Assembly (NCBI GenBank): GCA_021502835.1 | Contig: JAKFGP010000019.1 | Location: 1-64,000 of the forward strand | DNA length: 64,000 nt | Direction: 5' to 3' | Origin: Streptomyces thinghirensis | GTDB lineage: Bacteria > Actinomycetota > Actinomycetia > Streptomycetales > Streptomycetaceae | Shown: positions 12,957 to 23,501 of the stretch, one piece after another | Position numbering within the stretch: position 1 is the stretch's first letter | Layout of the letters: each line of letters starts with the position of its first letter | Made by a program: the position numbers and the translations under genes | Notes under the pieces: model-generated | What the model saw: only the letters and a program-made list of their open reading frames with translations | Database searches by the model: none | What the model was told of the DNA's origin: nothing

Positions 12957-14703
12957 ATGGCCAAACAGAACGTCGCGGAACAGTTCGTCGACATCCTCAC
13001 CCGCGCCGGAGTCAAACGCCTCTACGGAGTCGTCGGCGACAGCCTCAACCCGGTCGTGGACGCCGTGCGCCGCCACTCCGGCATCGAGTGGGTGCACGTC
13101 CGGCACGAGGAGACCGCCGCCTTCGCCGCCGGGGCGGAGGCCCAGATCACCGGGAAGCTGACCGCGTGCGCCGGCTCCTGCGGCCCCGGGAACCTCCACC
13201 TCATCAACGGCCTCTACGACGCCCACCGCTCGATGGCGCCCGTCCTCGCCCTCGCCTCGCAGATCCCCTCCAGCGAGATCGGCCTCGGCTTCTTCCAGGA
13301 GACCCACCCCGACCAGCTCTTCCGCGAGTGCAGCCACTACAGCGAGCTGATCTCCAGCCCGAAGCAGATGCCCCGGCTGCTCCAGACCGCCATCCAGCAC
13401 GCCGTCGGCCAGGGCGGCGTCAGCGTCGTCTCCCTGCCCGGCGACATCGCGGACGAGCCCGCGCCGGAGAAGGCCGCCGAGACGGCACTCGTCACCTCCC
13501 GGCCGACCGTCCGCCCCGGCGACGAGGAGATCGACCGGCTGGTGCGGATGATCGACGACGCCGACAAGGTCACCCTGTTCTGCGGCGCCGGCACGGCGGG
13601 CGCGCACGCGGAGGTGATGGAGTTCGCCGGGAAGATCAAGTCCCCGGTGGGGCACGCCCTGCGCGGCAAGGAGTGGATCCAGTACGACAATCCGTACGAC
13701 GTCGGGATGAGCGGCCTGCTCGGGTACGGCGCCGCCTACGAGGCCGATCCCACGAGTGCGACCTGCTGATCCTGCTCGGCACGGACTTCCCGTACAACGC
13801 CTCCCTGCCCGACGACGTGAAGATCGCCCAGATCGACGTCCGGCCCGAGCATCTGGGCCGCCGCTCCAAGCTGGACCTCGCGGTGTGGGGCGACGCGAAG
13901 GAGACCCTGCGCTGCCTGATCCCGCGGGTGAAGGAGAAGAAGAGCCGCCGCTTCCTCGACCGGATGCTGAAGAAGCACGCGGACGCGCTGGAGGGCGTCG
14001 TCAAGGCGTACACGCGCAAGGTCGACAAGCACGTCCCGATCCATCCCGAGTACGTCGCCGCCGTGCTCGACGAGATGGCCGACGACGACGCGGTGTTCAC
14101 CGTCGACACCGGTATGTGCAACTGTCTGGGCCGCCCGCTACATCTCACCCAACGGCCGCCGGCGCATCATCGGTTCCTTCTCGCACGGCTCGATGGCGAA
14201 CGCGCTGCCGATGGCGATCGGCGCCCAGTTCACCGACCGGCGCCGGCAGGTCGTCTCCATGTCCGGTGACGGCGGGTTCACCATGCTGATGGGCGACTTC
14301 CTCACCCTCGTCCAGCACGACCTGCCGGTGAAGGTCGTCCTCTTCAACAACTCCTCGCTCGGCATGGTCGAGTTGGAGATGCTGGTCGCCGGCCTGCCCT
14401 CGCACGGCGTGGCCAACGTCAACCCCGACTTCGCCGCCGTCGCCGAAGGCCTGCGGTGCCTTCGGGGTGCGGGTGGAGAAGCCCAAGGAGCTGGCCGGTG
14501 CGCTGAAGGCCGCGTTCAAGCACAAGGGCCCTGCCCTCGTCGACATCGTCACCGACCCCAACGCCCTGTCCATCCCGCCGAAGATCAGCGCTGAGATGGT
14601 CACCGGCTTCGCCCTGTCCGCCTCGAAGATCGTGCTGGACGGCGGTGTCGGACGCATGCTCCAGATGGCCCGCTCGAACCTGCGCAACGTGCCGCGACCG
14701 TGA
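12957..14703 (+). CDS. poxB: Pyruvate oxidase/dehydrogenase-type ThDP enzyme
   Basis: Thiamine-diphosphate flavoenzyme of the pyruvate dehydrogenase (quinone)/pyruvate oxidase group, converting pyruvate to acetate and CO2 with electron transfer to membrane quinone. It begins [20 protein letters not shown]; the catalytic Glu lies in [16 protein letters not shown], about residue 50. The central FAD-type domain shows [19 protein letters not shown]. The C-terminal ThDP motif [19 protein letters not shown] is GDG followed, about 27 residues later, by NN ([14 protein letters not shown]). About 580 residues, full length. ATG 12957 is used; no strong ribosome site is visible (GGAG lies only 3 bases upstream). 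Frame breaks lie near 13755, 14130 and 14455. Monocistronic. Confidence 0.9.
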
Positions 14704-14816
14704 CCGGCGGCATGGCCGCCGGGAATCCACACGATTGCCGGGGGCCCGAACGGCAAGGCTTCCCCGTGAACACGTTCGAACGGGAGGGAAGCGACATCAG
14801 CACGCGGACGGGGGAC

Positions 14817-15216
14817 ATGAAGGGACACACGGCACCACAGCTCAGGCGGCGGCTGGGGCGGGCGGACCCGTGGGCGGTGCCCGAGGCCCGGCGCGCCCTG
14901 CGTGAGCTGCTGCGGCACTGGGGCGGGCCCGGAAGATCGGATGTCGCGGAGCTGCTCACCAGTGAGCTCGTCACCAACGCGCTCGTCCACACCGACGAAG
15001 GCGCCGTCCTGACCGCCACGGTCGGACCGCGCGCGCTGCGGGTCGAGGTACGGGACTTCGTCGGCCGGCTGCCCCGGCCGCGCGGCCCCGGAGGCGGAGG
15101 AGAGCACCAATGGCAGAGGCCCGGTCCTGGTGCAGTCCCTCGCCGACGACTGGGGCGTGCACCCCTGCGAGGTGGGGAAGTCGGTCTGGTTCGAACTGGA
15201 CGCCGAGGCCGCGTGA
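14817..15216 (+). CDS. RsbW-like anti-sigma ATPase
   Basis: Small GHKL-fold ATP-binding protein of the serine kinase/anti-sigma type that is common in Streptomyces. The N box is ELLTSELVTNALVHTDEGAV (residues ~45-65) and the G box GRGLVLVQSLADDWGVHP is seen after correcting a break near 15105. The Trp-rich end KSVWFELDAEAA is typical. The start is uncertain: ATG 14817 is chosen with GGGGG just upstream, but GTG 14766 would add 17 residues. The partner sigma or anti-anti-sigma factor is not nearby. Followed at once by a strong hairpin. Confidence 0.82.
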
Positions 15217-15240
15217 GGCGCCGGGAGCCCCCGGCGCCTC
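15215..15240. terminator. Intrinsic-type hairpin
   Basis: GAGGCGCCGGG (15215-15225) pairs perfectly with CCCGGCGCCTC (15230-15240) across a 4-base loop, an 11-bp GC stem overlapping the TGA of the ATPase gene. The convergent DUF2637 gene ends 10 bases away, so it probably serves both. Confidence 0.85.
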
Positions 15241-15249
15241 ACACCTCGG

Positions 15250-16312
15250 CTAGCCGAACTGCTGCTCCAGATCCTTGAGCTTGCGCTCCAGGGAGTCCAG
15301 GCGCGGCAGTGCCTGGGTGTCGTCCTCCGCAGTGAGGTCGACCGTGACCTGGTCAGTTCCGTGGCGTACCGGCTGCAGGGAGGGCCGCCGGGCCGCGGGC
15401 AGGGGTTCCGGCGCGGATATGGCAGGCTCCGCGGTGGCGGCGCGCTCGGTGCCCCGCTCCACCTGCTGCACCTCGACCTCGACCTGCCGGCCGCCGCGAC
15501 CGGGGGGAAGCCCCGGGGCCGCCGTGGCCCCGGCTGATCGCCTCCAAGCTGCGCCCGCTCCAGACGCCTCCTGCTCGCGCCGGCGCTGCTTGGTCTCTTC
15601 CTTCTTGCGCATGTCGTCGCGCACCTCCTCGACGGCCTCGTCGAGCGCTGCGCACGCCCTCCAGGAGCATCAGCGACCAGGCGCGGTACGTCTCCCGGGG
15701 CGCCCGCAGCCAGCGCACCATGCGGATCTGCGGGAGCGGGCGCGGCACCAGGCCCTGCTCGCGCAGGGCGGCCCGGCGGGTCTGCTTCAGGGCCCGGTCG
15801 AACAGCACCGCCGCCGACAGGGACATGCCCGCGAAGAAGTGCGGGGCACCCGCGTGACCGATGCCGCGGGGCGCGTGCACCCAGTTGAACCACGCCGCCG
15901 CGAACGCGAACGTCCACACGAGTATGCGGGAGCCGAGCGCCGCGTCACCGTGGCTGGCCTCGCGCACCGCGAGGACGGAGCAGAACATCGCCGCCCCGTC
16001 GAGGCCGAACGGGACCAGGTACTGCCAGCCGCCGCTCAGGCCGAGGTTCTGCTCGCCGAAGCCGACCAGACCGTGGAAGGAGCAGGCCGCGGCGACCGCG
16101 GCGCAGCAGAAGAGCAGGACATAGGAGAAGGTGCCGTAGAGGGCTCTCGCGCCTGCGGCGCTCCTCCATGCGCTCCCACGAGTCGTCAGCGCCCGCGTCC
16201 TTCCCTCGAGGAACGCTTGCCGCGCGCGAGCACCGCCACCGCCGCCAGCATGCCCAGGAGCAGCACGGCGCCCGGAAGCAGCCAGGTTCAGCGATATGTC
16301 GGTCAATCTCAT
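15250..16312 (-). CDS. DUF2637 (SpdB-like) membrane protein
   Basis: Membrane protein of about 350 residues. An N-terminal hydrophilic stretch starting MRLTDISLNLAASG precedes four hydrophobic segments: GTFSYVLLFCCAAVAAACSF, YLVPFGLDGAAMFCSVLAV, ILVWTFAFAAAWFNWVHAP and FFAGMSLSAAVLFDRAL (residues ~70-190). The charged tail contains DDMRKKEETKQRRREQEASG and a terminal coiled coil LDSLERKLKDLEQQFG. This matches the DUF2637 family found in actinomycete chromosomes and, as Spd proteins, on conjugative plasmids; no transfer genes are near, so a chromosomal envelope role is likelier. ATG 16312 gives the family N-terminus. Frame breaks lie near 16150 and 15650. The 291 bp upstream carry an AT-richer block around 16470-16560 that may hold the promoter. 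Confidence 0.82.
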
Positions 16313-16603
16313 CCTGGGGTCCCTTGCATTGGGATAGGGCGTAACGCCCGCCATGGTGGCCCAAACCCGGCGGCCCTCAGAGGGTTTCGGGGCAAGAGGC
16401 AGCCAAGGGAGTGCGAGGGTGATGCCCAGGGCGGCGTTCTGCTCGAACTGCCGCATGAGGGGCGGGAGTTGAGTTCGAATAAGACTACCCGTACGAGTGG
16501 TTCCACGGAAAGTTCCCGCGACGCGTGAGGGAGTTGTGAAACGACGCCGGTGATCTTAACCGACGATCATGGGAGTGACCGCGCGTGAGTACGCCCGGGA
16601 GGC

Positions 16604-17450
16604 TCAACCCGCCGTGGCGAGCAGCTTGTTGACGCGGTCCGCGTCACAGGTGCGCGGGCAGGTGGCGCAGGTGTCCTCGGGGCGCAGGGTGTAGAACATG
16701 CAGCAGCTCGCCCGGTCCCGGGTGTGCAGCGGCTCACCGTCCGGTCCGGTCAGCTCGCGGAACGCCGCCTTGCCGACGTACGGCTTGGTCGCGCCCGGCA
16801 GCAGCAGCTCCAGTTCGTGCCGCGCCCGCTCCTGCTCGCCGAGCAGATGAGCGACGTACCACAGGCCCTCGACGACCTCGTCGGTCGCCATGCCCCACAG
16901 GGCACGGCCGCGCCGTCGCATGCGTGGTCCGAACCCCCGCCAGCACCGGCTCCATGTGCTCGGCGACCGCGGTACACCTCGGCCCGCAGCGCCTCCCTCG
17001 TCGGCGACCACGCGGGCGCCGGGCAGCGCGGCGGCGGGATCGCCGGGCAGGCAGGCGAAACCGGCGGGGCGTACGGCCATGCGGCCGAGGGGGAGCCCGG
17101 CGGCGGAGCGGTCGTAGGCGACGTGGGTCGCGGGGTAGCGGGGCACCCTGCGGTGCAGGAACCACGGCACGGTGACTAGCAGGCAGGCCGGCCACGCGTA
17201 CCGGTGCAGTCCGAAGCTCGCGACCACGTCCGGCCGGGCCCGTTGCCCGTAGTCCCGGACCACCTGGGCGTCGTCCCAGGCGAGGAACGCCTCCAGCTCC
17301 GCGCCGCCAGCGGCGAGCGCGCCGGCCGCGACCCATCCGCCGCCGCGCGGGACCTCGCCGGCCGTGTCCAGCTCGGTGACGCCCAGCCCCGGAAGGGCCT
17401 CGGACAGGGCGCGCGTAGGCGTCCGTGAGGGCCGAGCGGGTGACAGGCAT
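16604..17450 (-). CDS. FhuF-like (2Fe-2S) siderophore-iron reductase
   Basis: Cytoplasmic or peripheral membrane protein of ~280 residues that probably reduces ferric siderophores after uptake. The C-terminus has the FhuF cluster motif SCCMFYTLRPEDTCATC, i.e. CCX10CX2C, about 15 residues from the end. Upstream are YAWPACLLVTVPWFLHRRVP and HVAYDRSAAGLPLGRMAVRP, typical of the family. The start ATG 17450 begins MPVTRSALTDAYAR. Frame breaks lie near 17410, 17000 and 16905. An iron box 38 bp upstream of the start supports control by a DmdR/IdeR-type repressor, with expression under iron limitation. Divergent from the GntR gene. Confidence 0.85.
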
Positions 17451-17487
17451 GCGGGACCACCGATCCACGTCCGAGCAACGGGCTGCT

Positions 17488-17506
17488 TGAGGTAAGCCTA
17501 CCTTAC
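17488..17506 (-). promoter_or_regulatory. Iron box (DmdR/DtxR-type operator)
   Basis: The 19 bases TGAGGTAAGCCTACCTTAC agree at 14 positions with the complement of the actinobacterial iron-box consensus TTAGGTTAGGCTCACCTAA. They form the expected imperfect palindrome (AGGTAAG-C-CTACCTT). The site lies 38 bases before the FhuF-like start and 110 bases before the divergent GntR gene. The binding protein would be DmdR1 in Streptomyces; occupancy is inferred from sequence only. Confidence 0.82.
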
Positions 17507-17616
17507 CCAAGATCCTTGGGATTTGAACTGGCGGCCCATGCCCTTATGGTGCTTGACGGACAGGTGACAACCCGCCGTAATGACCCCAAGTACCGACACG
17601 TCCCGCAGGAGGACCC

Positions 17617-18468
17617 GTGAAGCCGAGCGCGCAGGGTCCCGCGGGACGGGGACCGGACGGGTCCGCACCGCCGAGCCGACCGGATCGGCCGCGTCGCGCG
17701 GAAGCGGTCGCACCGGTGCGGGTTCCGGCGCAACCGAGTGCCTCGGACATGGACCGGGACAGGGCACGCGGCGCCGTGGAACCGGCCGGAGCCGCGCGCG
17801 GCGAGCACACGCACAGCGAACCTCCCCCGCCCCGCCCGCGCGCTCTCGTCCAGCGCTCCTCGGTGCGCGGGCAGGTACTCGACGCCCTGCGCACCGCGCT
17901 GGTCTCCGGCAAGCTGCGGCCCGGCGAGGTTTACTCGGCGCCCGCACTCGGCGAGCGCTTCGGCGTCTCGGCCACGCCCGTTCGGGAGGCCATGCAGCAG
18001 CTCGCCCTGGAGGGCGCGGTCGAGGTCGTCCCCAACCGCGGCTTCCGCGTCGTCGAGCGCGGCGACCGGGAACTGGCCGAACTCGCCGAGGTCCGGGCCC
18101 TGATCGAGGTCCCCGTCCTGCTCCGCCTGGCCCGTACGGTGCCCGCCGAGCGCTGGGCGGAACTGCGCCCCTCGCCGAGGCCACCGTCCGGGCGGCGTCG
18201 TCCGGCTGCCCGGCCACGTACGCCGAGGCCGACCGTGCCTTTCACCGCGCGGTGCTCGCGCTGGCCGGCAACGACCAGCTCGTCCGCATCGCCGGCGACC
18301 TGCACCGCCGCGCCCAGTGGCCGCCGGCCGGCGCCCCGGGCGGTGCGGGGGCGGGCCGATCTGATCGCCGACGCGCACGAGCACACGGCGCTGCTGGACG
18401 CGCTGATCGCCGGCGACCAGGATCTGGTCCGGACCCTGGTGGGGGAGCACTTCGGCGAGGCGCGCTGA
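17617..18468 (+). CDS. GntR family (FCD) transcriptional regulator
   Basis: Regulator of ~283 residues. A long disordered N-terminal tail (residues 1-~75, Pro/Arg/Ala rich) precedes the winged helix VRGQVLDALRTALVSGKLRP, ALGERFGVSATPVREAMQQL, EGAVEVVPNRGFRVVERG (residues ~82-150). An all-helical FCD effector domain follows: VRALIEVPVLLRLARTVP, FHRAVLALAGNDQLVRIAGD and DLIADAHEHTALLDALIAGD, where the Asp/His pattern suggests a metal site. GTG 17617 sits 3 bases after AGGAGGA. Frame breaks lie near 18170 and 18330. The target genes are unknown; the divergent FhuF-like gene is a candidate only by position. Confidence 0.88.
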   Translation: MKPSAQGPAGRGPDGSAPPSRPDRPRRAEAVAPVRVPAQPSASDMDRDRARGAVEPAGAARGEHTHSEPPPPRPRALVQRSSVRGQVLDALRTALVSGKLRPGEVYSAPALGERFGVSATPVREAMQQLALEGAVEVVPNRGFRVVERGDRELAELAEVRALIEVPVLLRLARTVPAERWAELRPSPRPPSGRRRPAARPRTPRPTVPFTARCSRWPATTSSSASPATCTAAPSGRRPAPRAVRGRADLIADAHEHTALLDALIAGDQDLVRTLVGEHFGEAR

Positions 18469-18523
18469 GCGCGACGACGCGGGCGCGACCCCACCGACTC
18501 CTGCGAGATGGCTCGCGAGGTGG

Positions 18524-20907
18524 CTACGGGATGGCTACGGGGGTGGCTATGAGACCTCCCTGCCGTTCCGGGCGGCTCGCCGGCACCCGCTTCTCCGTGG
18601 GCCGCCGCCCCTTGCGACGCGCGGGACGGGGACCCGAGCCGCGGTCGTACATCTCGATGGCCAGCGGAGAGGCGGTGAACACCGACGAGTACGTGCCGAC
18701 CCCCACGCCGATCAGCAGCGCGAGGGCGAAGTCGGTGAGCGAGTCGTCGGCGAGGACGGCCAGCGAGGCGAGGATGAGCACCGCGCCCATGCCCGTGTTG
18801 ACCGTGCGTGGCAGGGTCTGCAGGATCGCCTGGTTCGTGAGCCGGGCGAACGACTCGCTTGCGGTCCTTGCCGCCGAGCAGCTCCCGGATGCGGTCGAAG
18901 AGGACCACCGAGTCGTTGACCGAGTAGCCGATCACGGTCAGCAGCGCGGCCAGGAACACCCCGTCGATCGGCTTGCCCAGCCAGGCGAACACCCCGACCA
19001 GGATGACCACGTCATGGGCGAGCGCGCCGACCGCCGCGGTGCCGAACAGCAACCGGAAACGGACGGCGAGATACAGCAACTGGGCGGCCAGGGCCAGGCC
19101 CAGCGCGATCAAGGCGTCCTGCGCAGCTCCTCGCCGAGACTCGGGCCGATCAGCTCGTCGCGGACCTTCTCCGTCTCGCCGCCCAGCTCGCCGATGGCCT
19201 TGGTGACGGTCTCGGCCTCGGCGTCGGTCAGCTCCTCGGTGCGCACCGTGAGGTCGCTGTCACCGGAGGACTGGACGACGGCGCGGGGAAGCCCGCGTCG
19301 GCGAGGGCGTCCCGTGCCCGGTCGGCGTCGACCGGGGTGGCCGTCGAGTACTCGATGAGCCGTCCGCCGGTGAACTCGATGCCGAAGTCGAGGCCGCGGA
19401 CCAGGATGCCGGAGCCGGCCGCCACGAGCACGACCGCGCAGGCGGCCAGCCAGCGGCGCGGGCGGCGCATGAGGAACGGGTCGCGGCGCAGCAGGGCGTC
19501 ACGGACCGGGCCGGTGGTCGAGATGCCGGTGATGTGCGGGCGGCGGAAGACCGAGGGGCGGCTCGCGGCGAACTCGGCGAGCACCCGGGTGATCACCAGG
19601 GCGCTGACCATGGAGGCCAGGACACCGATGCCCAGGGTGACGCCGAAGCCCTTCACCGGACCCGAGGCCAGGAAGAACAGCAGGGCGGCGGCGATCAGCG
19701 TGGTGATGTTGGAGTCGGCGATCGCGCTGAAGGCGCTGCGGAAACCCGCGGTCAGCGAGGAGCGCGTGCTCGGGCGGGTACGGGCGGCCTGTTCCTCGCG
19801 GGCGCGTTCGAACACGAGGACGTTGGCGTCCACCGCCATGCCGATGGCCAGGACGAAGCCGGCCAGGCCGGGCAGGGTCAGGGTGGCGCCGATCGCGGCC
19901 AGGGCGGCGTAGGAGATCAGAGGCCGTAGCAGAGCAGGGCCACGGTCGCGAGGGCGCCCATCAGCCGGTAGACGAAGATGATGAACAGCCCGGTCAGCGC
20001 CGTGCCGATGACGGCGGCCCAGGCGCCGGCCGAGATCGCCTCGTCGCCCAGGGGTGGCGCCGATGGTGCGCTGCTCGATGGTCTCGACCGGCACGGGCAG
20101 GGCACCGCCCTTGATGAGCAGCGCCCAGTTCGCGGGCCTCGGCGTCGTCGAAGGAGCCGGTGATCTGGGTGGAGCCACCGGCGATGCCCCGCCCCGCAGG
20201 CCACGGAGGGGTCGACCTGCGGCGAGGAGATGATCTTGTCGTCGAGCACGATGGCGACCCGGCGCTGCGGGTCGCCGGCCGGATGGCAGGCGGCTTCGCC
20301 GGTCACCTCGGCCCAGCGGTCGCTGCCCGCGTCCTTGAAGTCGACGGTGACGTGCCACCCGGCTCCGCCCTGCTGGTCGAAGCGGGCGTCGGCGCCCTTG
20401 ACGTCCTGCCCGGTCAGCGTGGCGGCCTTCAGCCGGAGGGACTGACCGGACTCGTCCGGCAGGACCCGCTCGGCGTCCGTGCCGGACGGGTTCCCGGTGT
20501 CGTTCCCGGCGCTGTTCCCGGCGGCCTCGGCCGGGCCGAGGACCGAGTGGACGGTGAGCTGCGCGGTGCGGCCCAGTACGTCGGCCGCCTTCTTCGGGTC
20601 CTGTACGCCGGGCAGCTCGACGACGACGCGGTTGTCGCCGGAACGGACGATGGTCGGCTCGGCGACGCCGAGTGCGTCGATACGGCCGCGCAGCACCTCC
20701 ACGGTGCGGTCGGTGGCCTCACGGTCGGCGTCGGTGGTGGCGGTGGACTTGGTCTCCAGCACGATCTGGGTGCCGCCGCGCAGGTCGAGCCCGAGGGCGG
20801 ATCGGCATGGTCAGGGCGATGGCCACGGCTCCGGCCATCACGAGGAGGGCGACGAGCGCGCGCCCCTTCGTGGAGTGGGCTCGGGAGCGGGGACGAGAAC
20901 GTTTCAA
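18524..20907 (-). CDS. secDF: Protein translocase subunit SecDF (fused)
   Basis: Membrane RND-type motor that uses the proton gradient to pull exported proteins through SecYEG. The SecD part starts KRSRPRSRAHSTKGRALVAL, followed by LDLRGGTQIVLETKS, VIGTALTGLFIIFVYRLMG and LAGFVLAIGMAVDANVLVFE. The SecF part has LDFGIEFTGGRLIEYST, GALAHDVVILVGVFAWLG and TVIGYSVNDSVVLFDRIREL. The conserved SecDF helices DANVLVFER and NDSVVLFDR are both present. About 790 residues in one gene, as in other Streptomyces; the usual separate secD-secF pair would be elsewhere. The start is taken as TTG 20907, seven bases after GGAGG; a GTG at 20928 lacks a ribosome site. At least eight frame breaks. Confidence 0.92.
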
Positions 20908-20985
20908 CGGGGGCCTCCGGCGGGGCACGCAGCACGCGGCAGGCCCAGCGCGCGGCGCGCAGGATGGGTGAAAGGACGGGGCTTC

Positions 20986-21421
20986 TCAGGTGCCGGAGGA
21001 GACGGAGGAGCCCGCCCGCGGTCGTGGCTCGTACGGCCGGGGGAGACGGGTACGGGGCCGGCACGGCCGGGGTCCGCCCGAGGGCGGCCGGGCGGTGCCC
21101 GGACGCGCGTGGTGGTGCCGAGGCGGTCCGGTGGTGCCGGGCGCTCTCCGAGATGGTCGTGCCGGGCCCCGGCCCGGGCGGCGCACGTGGTGGCACAGCC
21201 GTCGTCGGCGTGGTGGCCGCTGTCCGGGTGCGGGACGGTCGCCGCAGCGGGCACCGGGGCCGGCCCCGGCACAGCGATGCCCGCACCGGCCGCGGGCCAT
21301 GCCGGGACCAGAGCCAGCACAACGGCCAGCAGCGCGATGAGCGTCGCCGCGAGGCCGGTGCCCGGGGGTGGGAGCGGTGGCGGTGCGTCGTGCGGGGGGC
21401 GGTGCGTTGTGCGGGGCGCAT
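20986..21421 (-). CDS. Hypothetical small secreted or anchored protein
   Basis: No family recognised with certainty. ATG 21421 is preceded by AAAGGGGGA at 7 bases. The start MRPAQRTAPRTTHRHRSH is basic and leads, after a frame break near 21365, into a hydrophobic helix GLAATLIALLAVVLALVPAW that looks like a signal peptide or anchor. A His/Cys-containing section PHPDSGHHADDGCATTCAAR follows, then a Pro/Arg-rich tail. The C-terminal frame is doubtful; the stop at 20986 is one option. It resembles DUF6153-like small membrane proteins in layout only. It sits between a response regulator gene and secDF on the same strand. Confidence 0.4.
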
Positions 21422-21484
21422 GCACCGTCCCCCTTTCGTTGTGGGTGATGCGGCGGTTCGGAGCGGCCGGGCGGTCAGGACCGG

Positions 21485-22204
21485 TCAGGGTTCGATGAGT
21501 CCGGCCCGGATGGCGTAGCTGCAGGTCAGTTCCAGGCGGTCGCGCAGACCGAGTTTCTGCAGGAGAGTTCGCCCGGTGCCGCTGGACGGTCTTGACGCTG
21601 ATGAAGAGGATCTCGGCGATCTCCTTCGAGGAGTGGCCCTCGGCGACGAGCTGAGGACCTCCTCGCTCGCGGGGCGTGAGGGATGTGGTCCGCGCTCTCC
21701 TCGCCGTGCCGGACCCGGTCGAGGTAGTTGCGGATCAGCGCGGTCACGGCGCCCGGGTAGAGGAAGGGCTCGTCGCGCATCGCGGCCCGGCAGGCGGCGA
21801 CCAGATCGCGGTCGGCGACGGACTTCAGCACGTACCCGCAGGCCCCCGACTTCAGCGCCTGGAACAGGTACTGCTCGTTGTCGTGCATCGTCAGCATCAG
21901 GATGCGCAGCCCCGGCTTCAGCGCGGCCAGCTCCCGGGCGGCCTGCAGACCGGTCAGGCGGGCATCGCGATGTCCAGGACCGCGAGGTCGACGGCGTGCG
22001 CCCGCGCCATGTCGATGGCCTCCGCGCCGTCCCCGGCCTCGGCGACCACCTCGAGGTCCGGCTCCCGGTCGAGGATGAGCCGTACGCCGCGGCGTACCAG
22101 CGCGTGGTCGTCGGCGAGCAGGATGCGGATCCTCGACGGATCGGACGTGCAGGCGCCGCGGCCCGGTGGGACGGCGGTGGGGCCGGGCAGGAGGGGTCGG
22201 ACAT
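21485..22204 (-). CDS. NarL/LuxR-type response regulator
   Basis: Cytoplasmic response regulator of ~235 residues. The receiver domain reads RIRILLADDHALVRRGVRLI, then the phosphorylation site DLAVLDIAMP (Asp about residue 70), LRILMLTMHDNEQYLFQALK and GYVLKSVADRDLVAACRAA. The output domain is LuxR/GerE: EEVLKLVAEGHSSKEIAEIL followed by an HTH read as FISVKTVQRHRANLLQKLGL. ATG 22204 begins two bases after the kinase stop, so the pair is translationally coupled. Frame breaks lie near 21960, 21665 and 21565. Confidence 0.9.
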   Translation of the reverse strand: MSDPSCPAPPPSHRAAAPARPIRRGSASCSPTTTRWYAAAYGSSSTGSRTSRWSPRPGTARRPSTWRGRTPSTSRSWTSRCPPDRSAGRPGAGRAEAGAAHPDADDARQRAVPVPGAEVGGLRVRAEVRRRPRSGRRLPGRDARRALPLPGRRDRADPQLPRPGPARRGERGPHPSRPASEEVLSSSPRATPRRRSPRSSSSASRPSSGTGRTLLQKLGLRDRLELTCSYAIRAGLIEP

Positions 22205-22206
22205 GG

Positions 22207-23160
22207 TCAGGGCTGCTTCCTGGGGACGGGTGCGGTGAGCCGGATCCTGGGTGCCGGCGCCGGGTGCCGAGGTGATGTCGAGGGCGGCCCCGATGAGCAG
22301 GGCCCGTTCGCGCATGCCGCGGATACCGGCGCCCTCGCACGCCGCCTCGATGCCGCGGCCGTCGTCGGCGATGCTGAGCGTCACCGCGCCGTCGGCGGGG
22401 CCGAGGCTGACCTCCAGCCGCCGGGCGTCCGCGTGCCGGGCGGCGTTGGTCAGGCTCTCCTGCGCGACGCGGTAGAGGACGAGCTCGGTCTCGGGGTCCA
22501 GGGCGGGCAGATCGGCGTCGAAACGCCGCACCACCCGCAGCCCCGTGTGGGTGGCGAAGTCGTGCGTCAGCGAGGACAGCGCGCTGATCAGGCCGAGGTC
22601 GTCCAGGACGCCGGCCGCAGCCGGCGCACCAGGCGGCGGACCTCGTCGAGGCTCTCCCGGGTGATCTCCTGCGCCTGGTAGAGCTCGTCGCGCAGCGGCT
22701 GGTCGGCGTCGTCCGCGGCGCGCCCCAGGACCAGCAGGATCGCGGTCATGCTCTGCCCGACCTCGTCGTGCAGCTCCTGCGCGATACGGCGCCGCTCCTC
22801 CTCCTGGGCGAGCAGGACGCGGGCGGTGCTCGTGGCCCGCTCGTGCTCCAGCCGGTCGAGCATGGCGTTGAAGGTGCGGATCAGCTCGAGGATCTCGCCG
22901 CCGCCGGACACCGGCAGCCGCTGGCCGGGGCGCAGCAGGTCGACGGTGGTCATCAGCTTCGTGAGCCGGTCCAGCGGTGCCAGACCCCAGCGCAGCAGGG
23001 CGCCGTTGGCCACCAGCATGACGCCCAGGCCGCCCACCAGGATGACGGCCTCGGTCAGCAGGACCAGTACGGAGACGGTCACCGGAGCCCACAGCAGCAG
23101 TGCCGTGGCGAAGCCCAGCACCACTGCGTTGAGCCCGAAGATCCGCCAGAACAGGGACAC
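22207..23160 (-). CDS. NarL-type sensor histidine kinase
   Basis: Membrane sensor kinase of ~317 residues that phosphorylates the adjacent regulator. GTG 23160 follows AAGGAGG. Two helices (LNAVVLGFATALLLWAPVTV, LLTEAVILVGGLGVMLVAN) flank only a few residues, so sensing is likely within the membrane. A HAMP region (APLDRLTKLMTTVDLLRPGQ) and the HisKA_3 dimerisation site RRRIAQELHDEVGQSMTAIL follow, with the phospho-accepting His in ELHDE (about residue 135). The ATPase domain has VAQESLTNAARHADARRLEV and DDGRGIEAACEGAGIRGMRE. Frame breaks lie near 22610 and 22260. No signal can be assigned. Confidence 0.9.
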
Positions 23161-23501
23161 CGGGGGTACGCCTCCTTCTGCGACGCGTCGACTCGGTACG
23201 CCCTCCACTGTCGGCCATCGCGCACCCTCGGTAGGAGCCGCGGCCCAGGTCGCGACCGGGCAAGCGACCAGCTTCCCCCGTCCGCCGCCGCCGGGTCGAT
23301 GGGGCCCGACCCCCATTTCCGGGTCGCGGTACACCCATACGGCCGCCCCCGAGCGCCGCCGAGTGGATCCTCCGTCCCCGGGCAAATGGGGCCTGCGCCC
23401 GATGGGTTTCCCCCCGACGGCCCGGCCATGGTTGAGGACGACCGGGTCCGATCGGCCGGCTCTCGTCATACCCTCAGAACTTCCCGAGAGAAGGACTCAC
23501 C
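23161..23501. other. Divergent intergenic region (341 bp)
   Basis: No gene seen. It must hold the promoters of the kinase operon and the TraR-like gene. CCCCATTTCCGGG near 23311 and CCCGGGCAAATGGGG near 23379 form an imperfect inverted repeat about 55 bases apart, a candidate operator or structure of unknown role. Confidence 0.4.

Noticed and set aside
15250..16312. DUF2637/SpdB protein as sign of an integrated conjugative element
   Set aside because: No tra, integrase, replication or attachment-site sequence is nearby, and the family is common on Streptomyces chromosomes.
18524..20907. secDF as pseudogene because of many frame breaks
   Set aside because: All SecD and SecF motifs are conserved in order and the total length is right, so sequencing errors explain the breaks.
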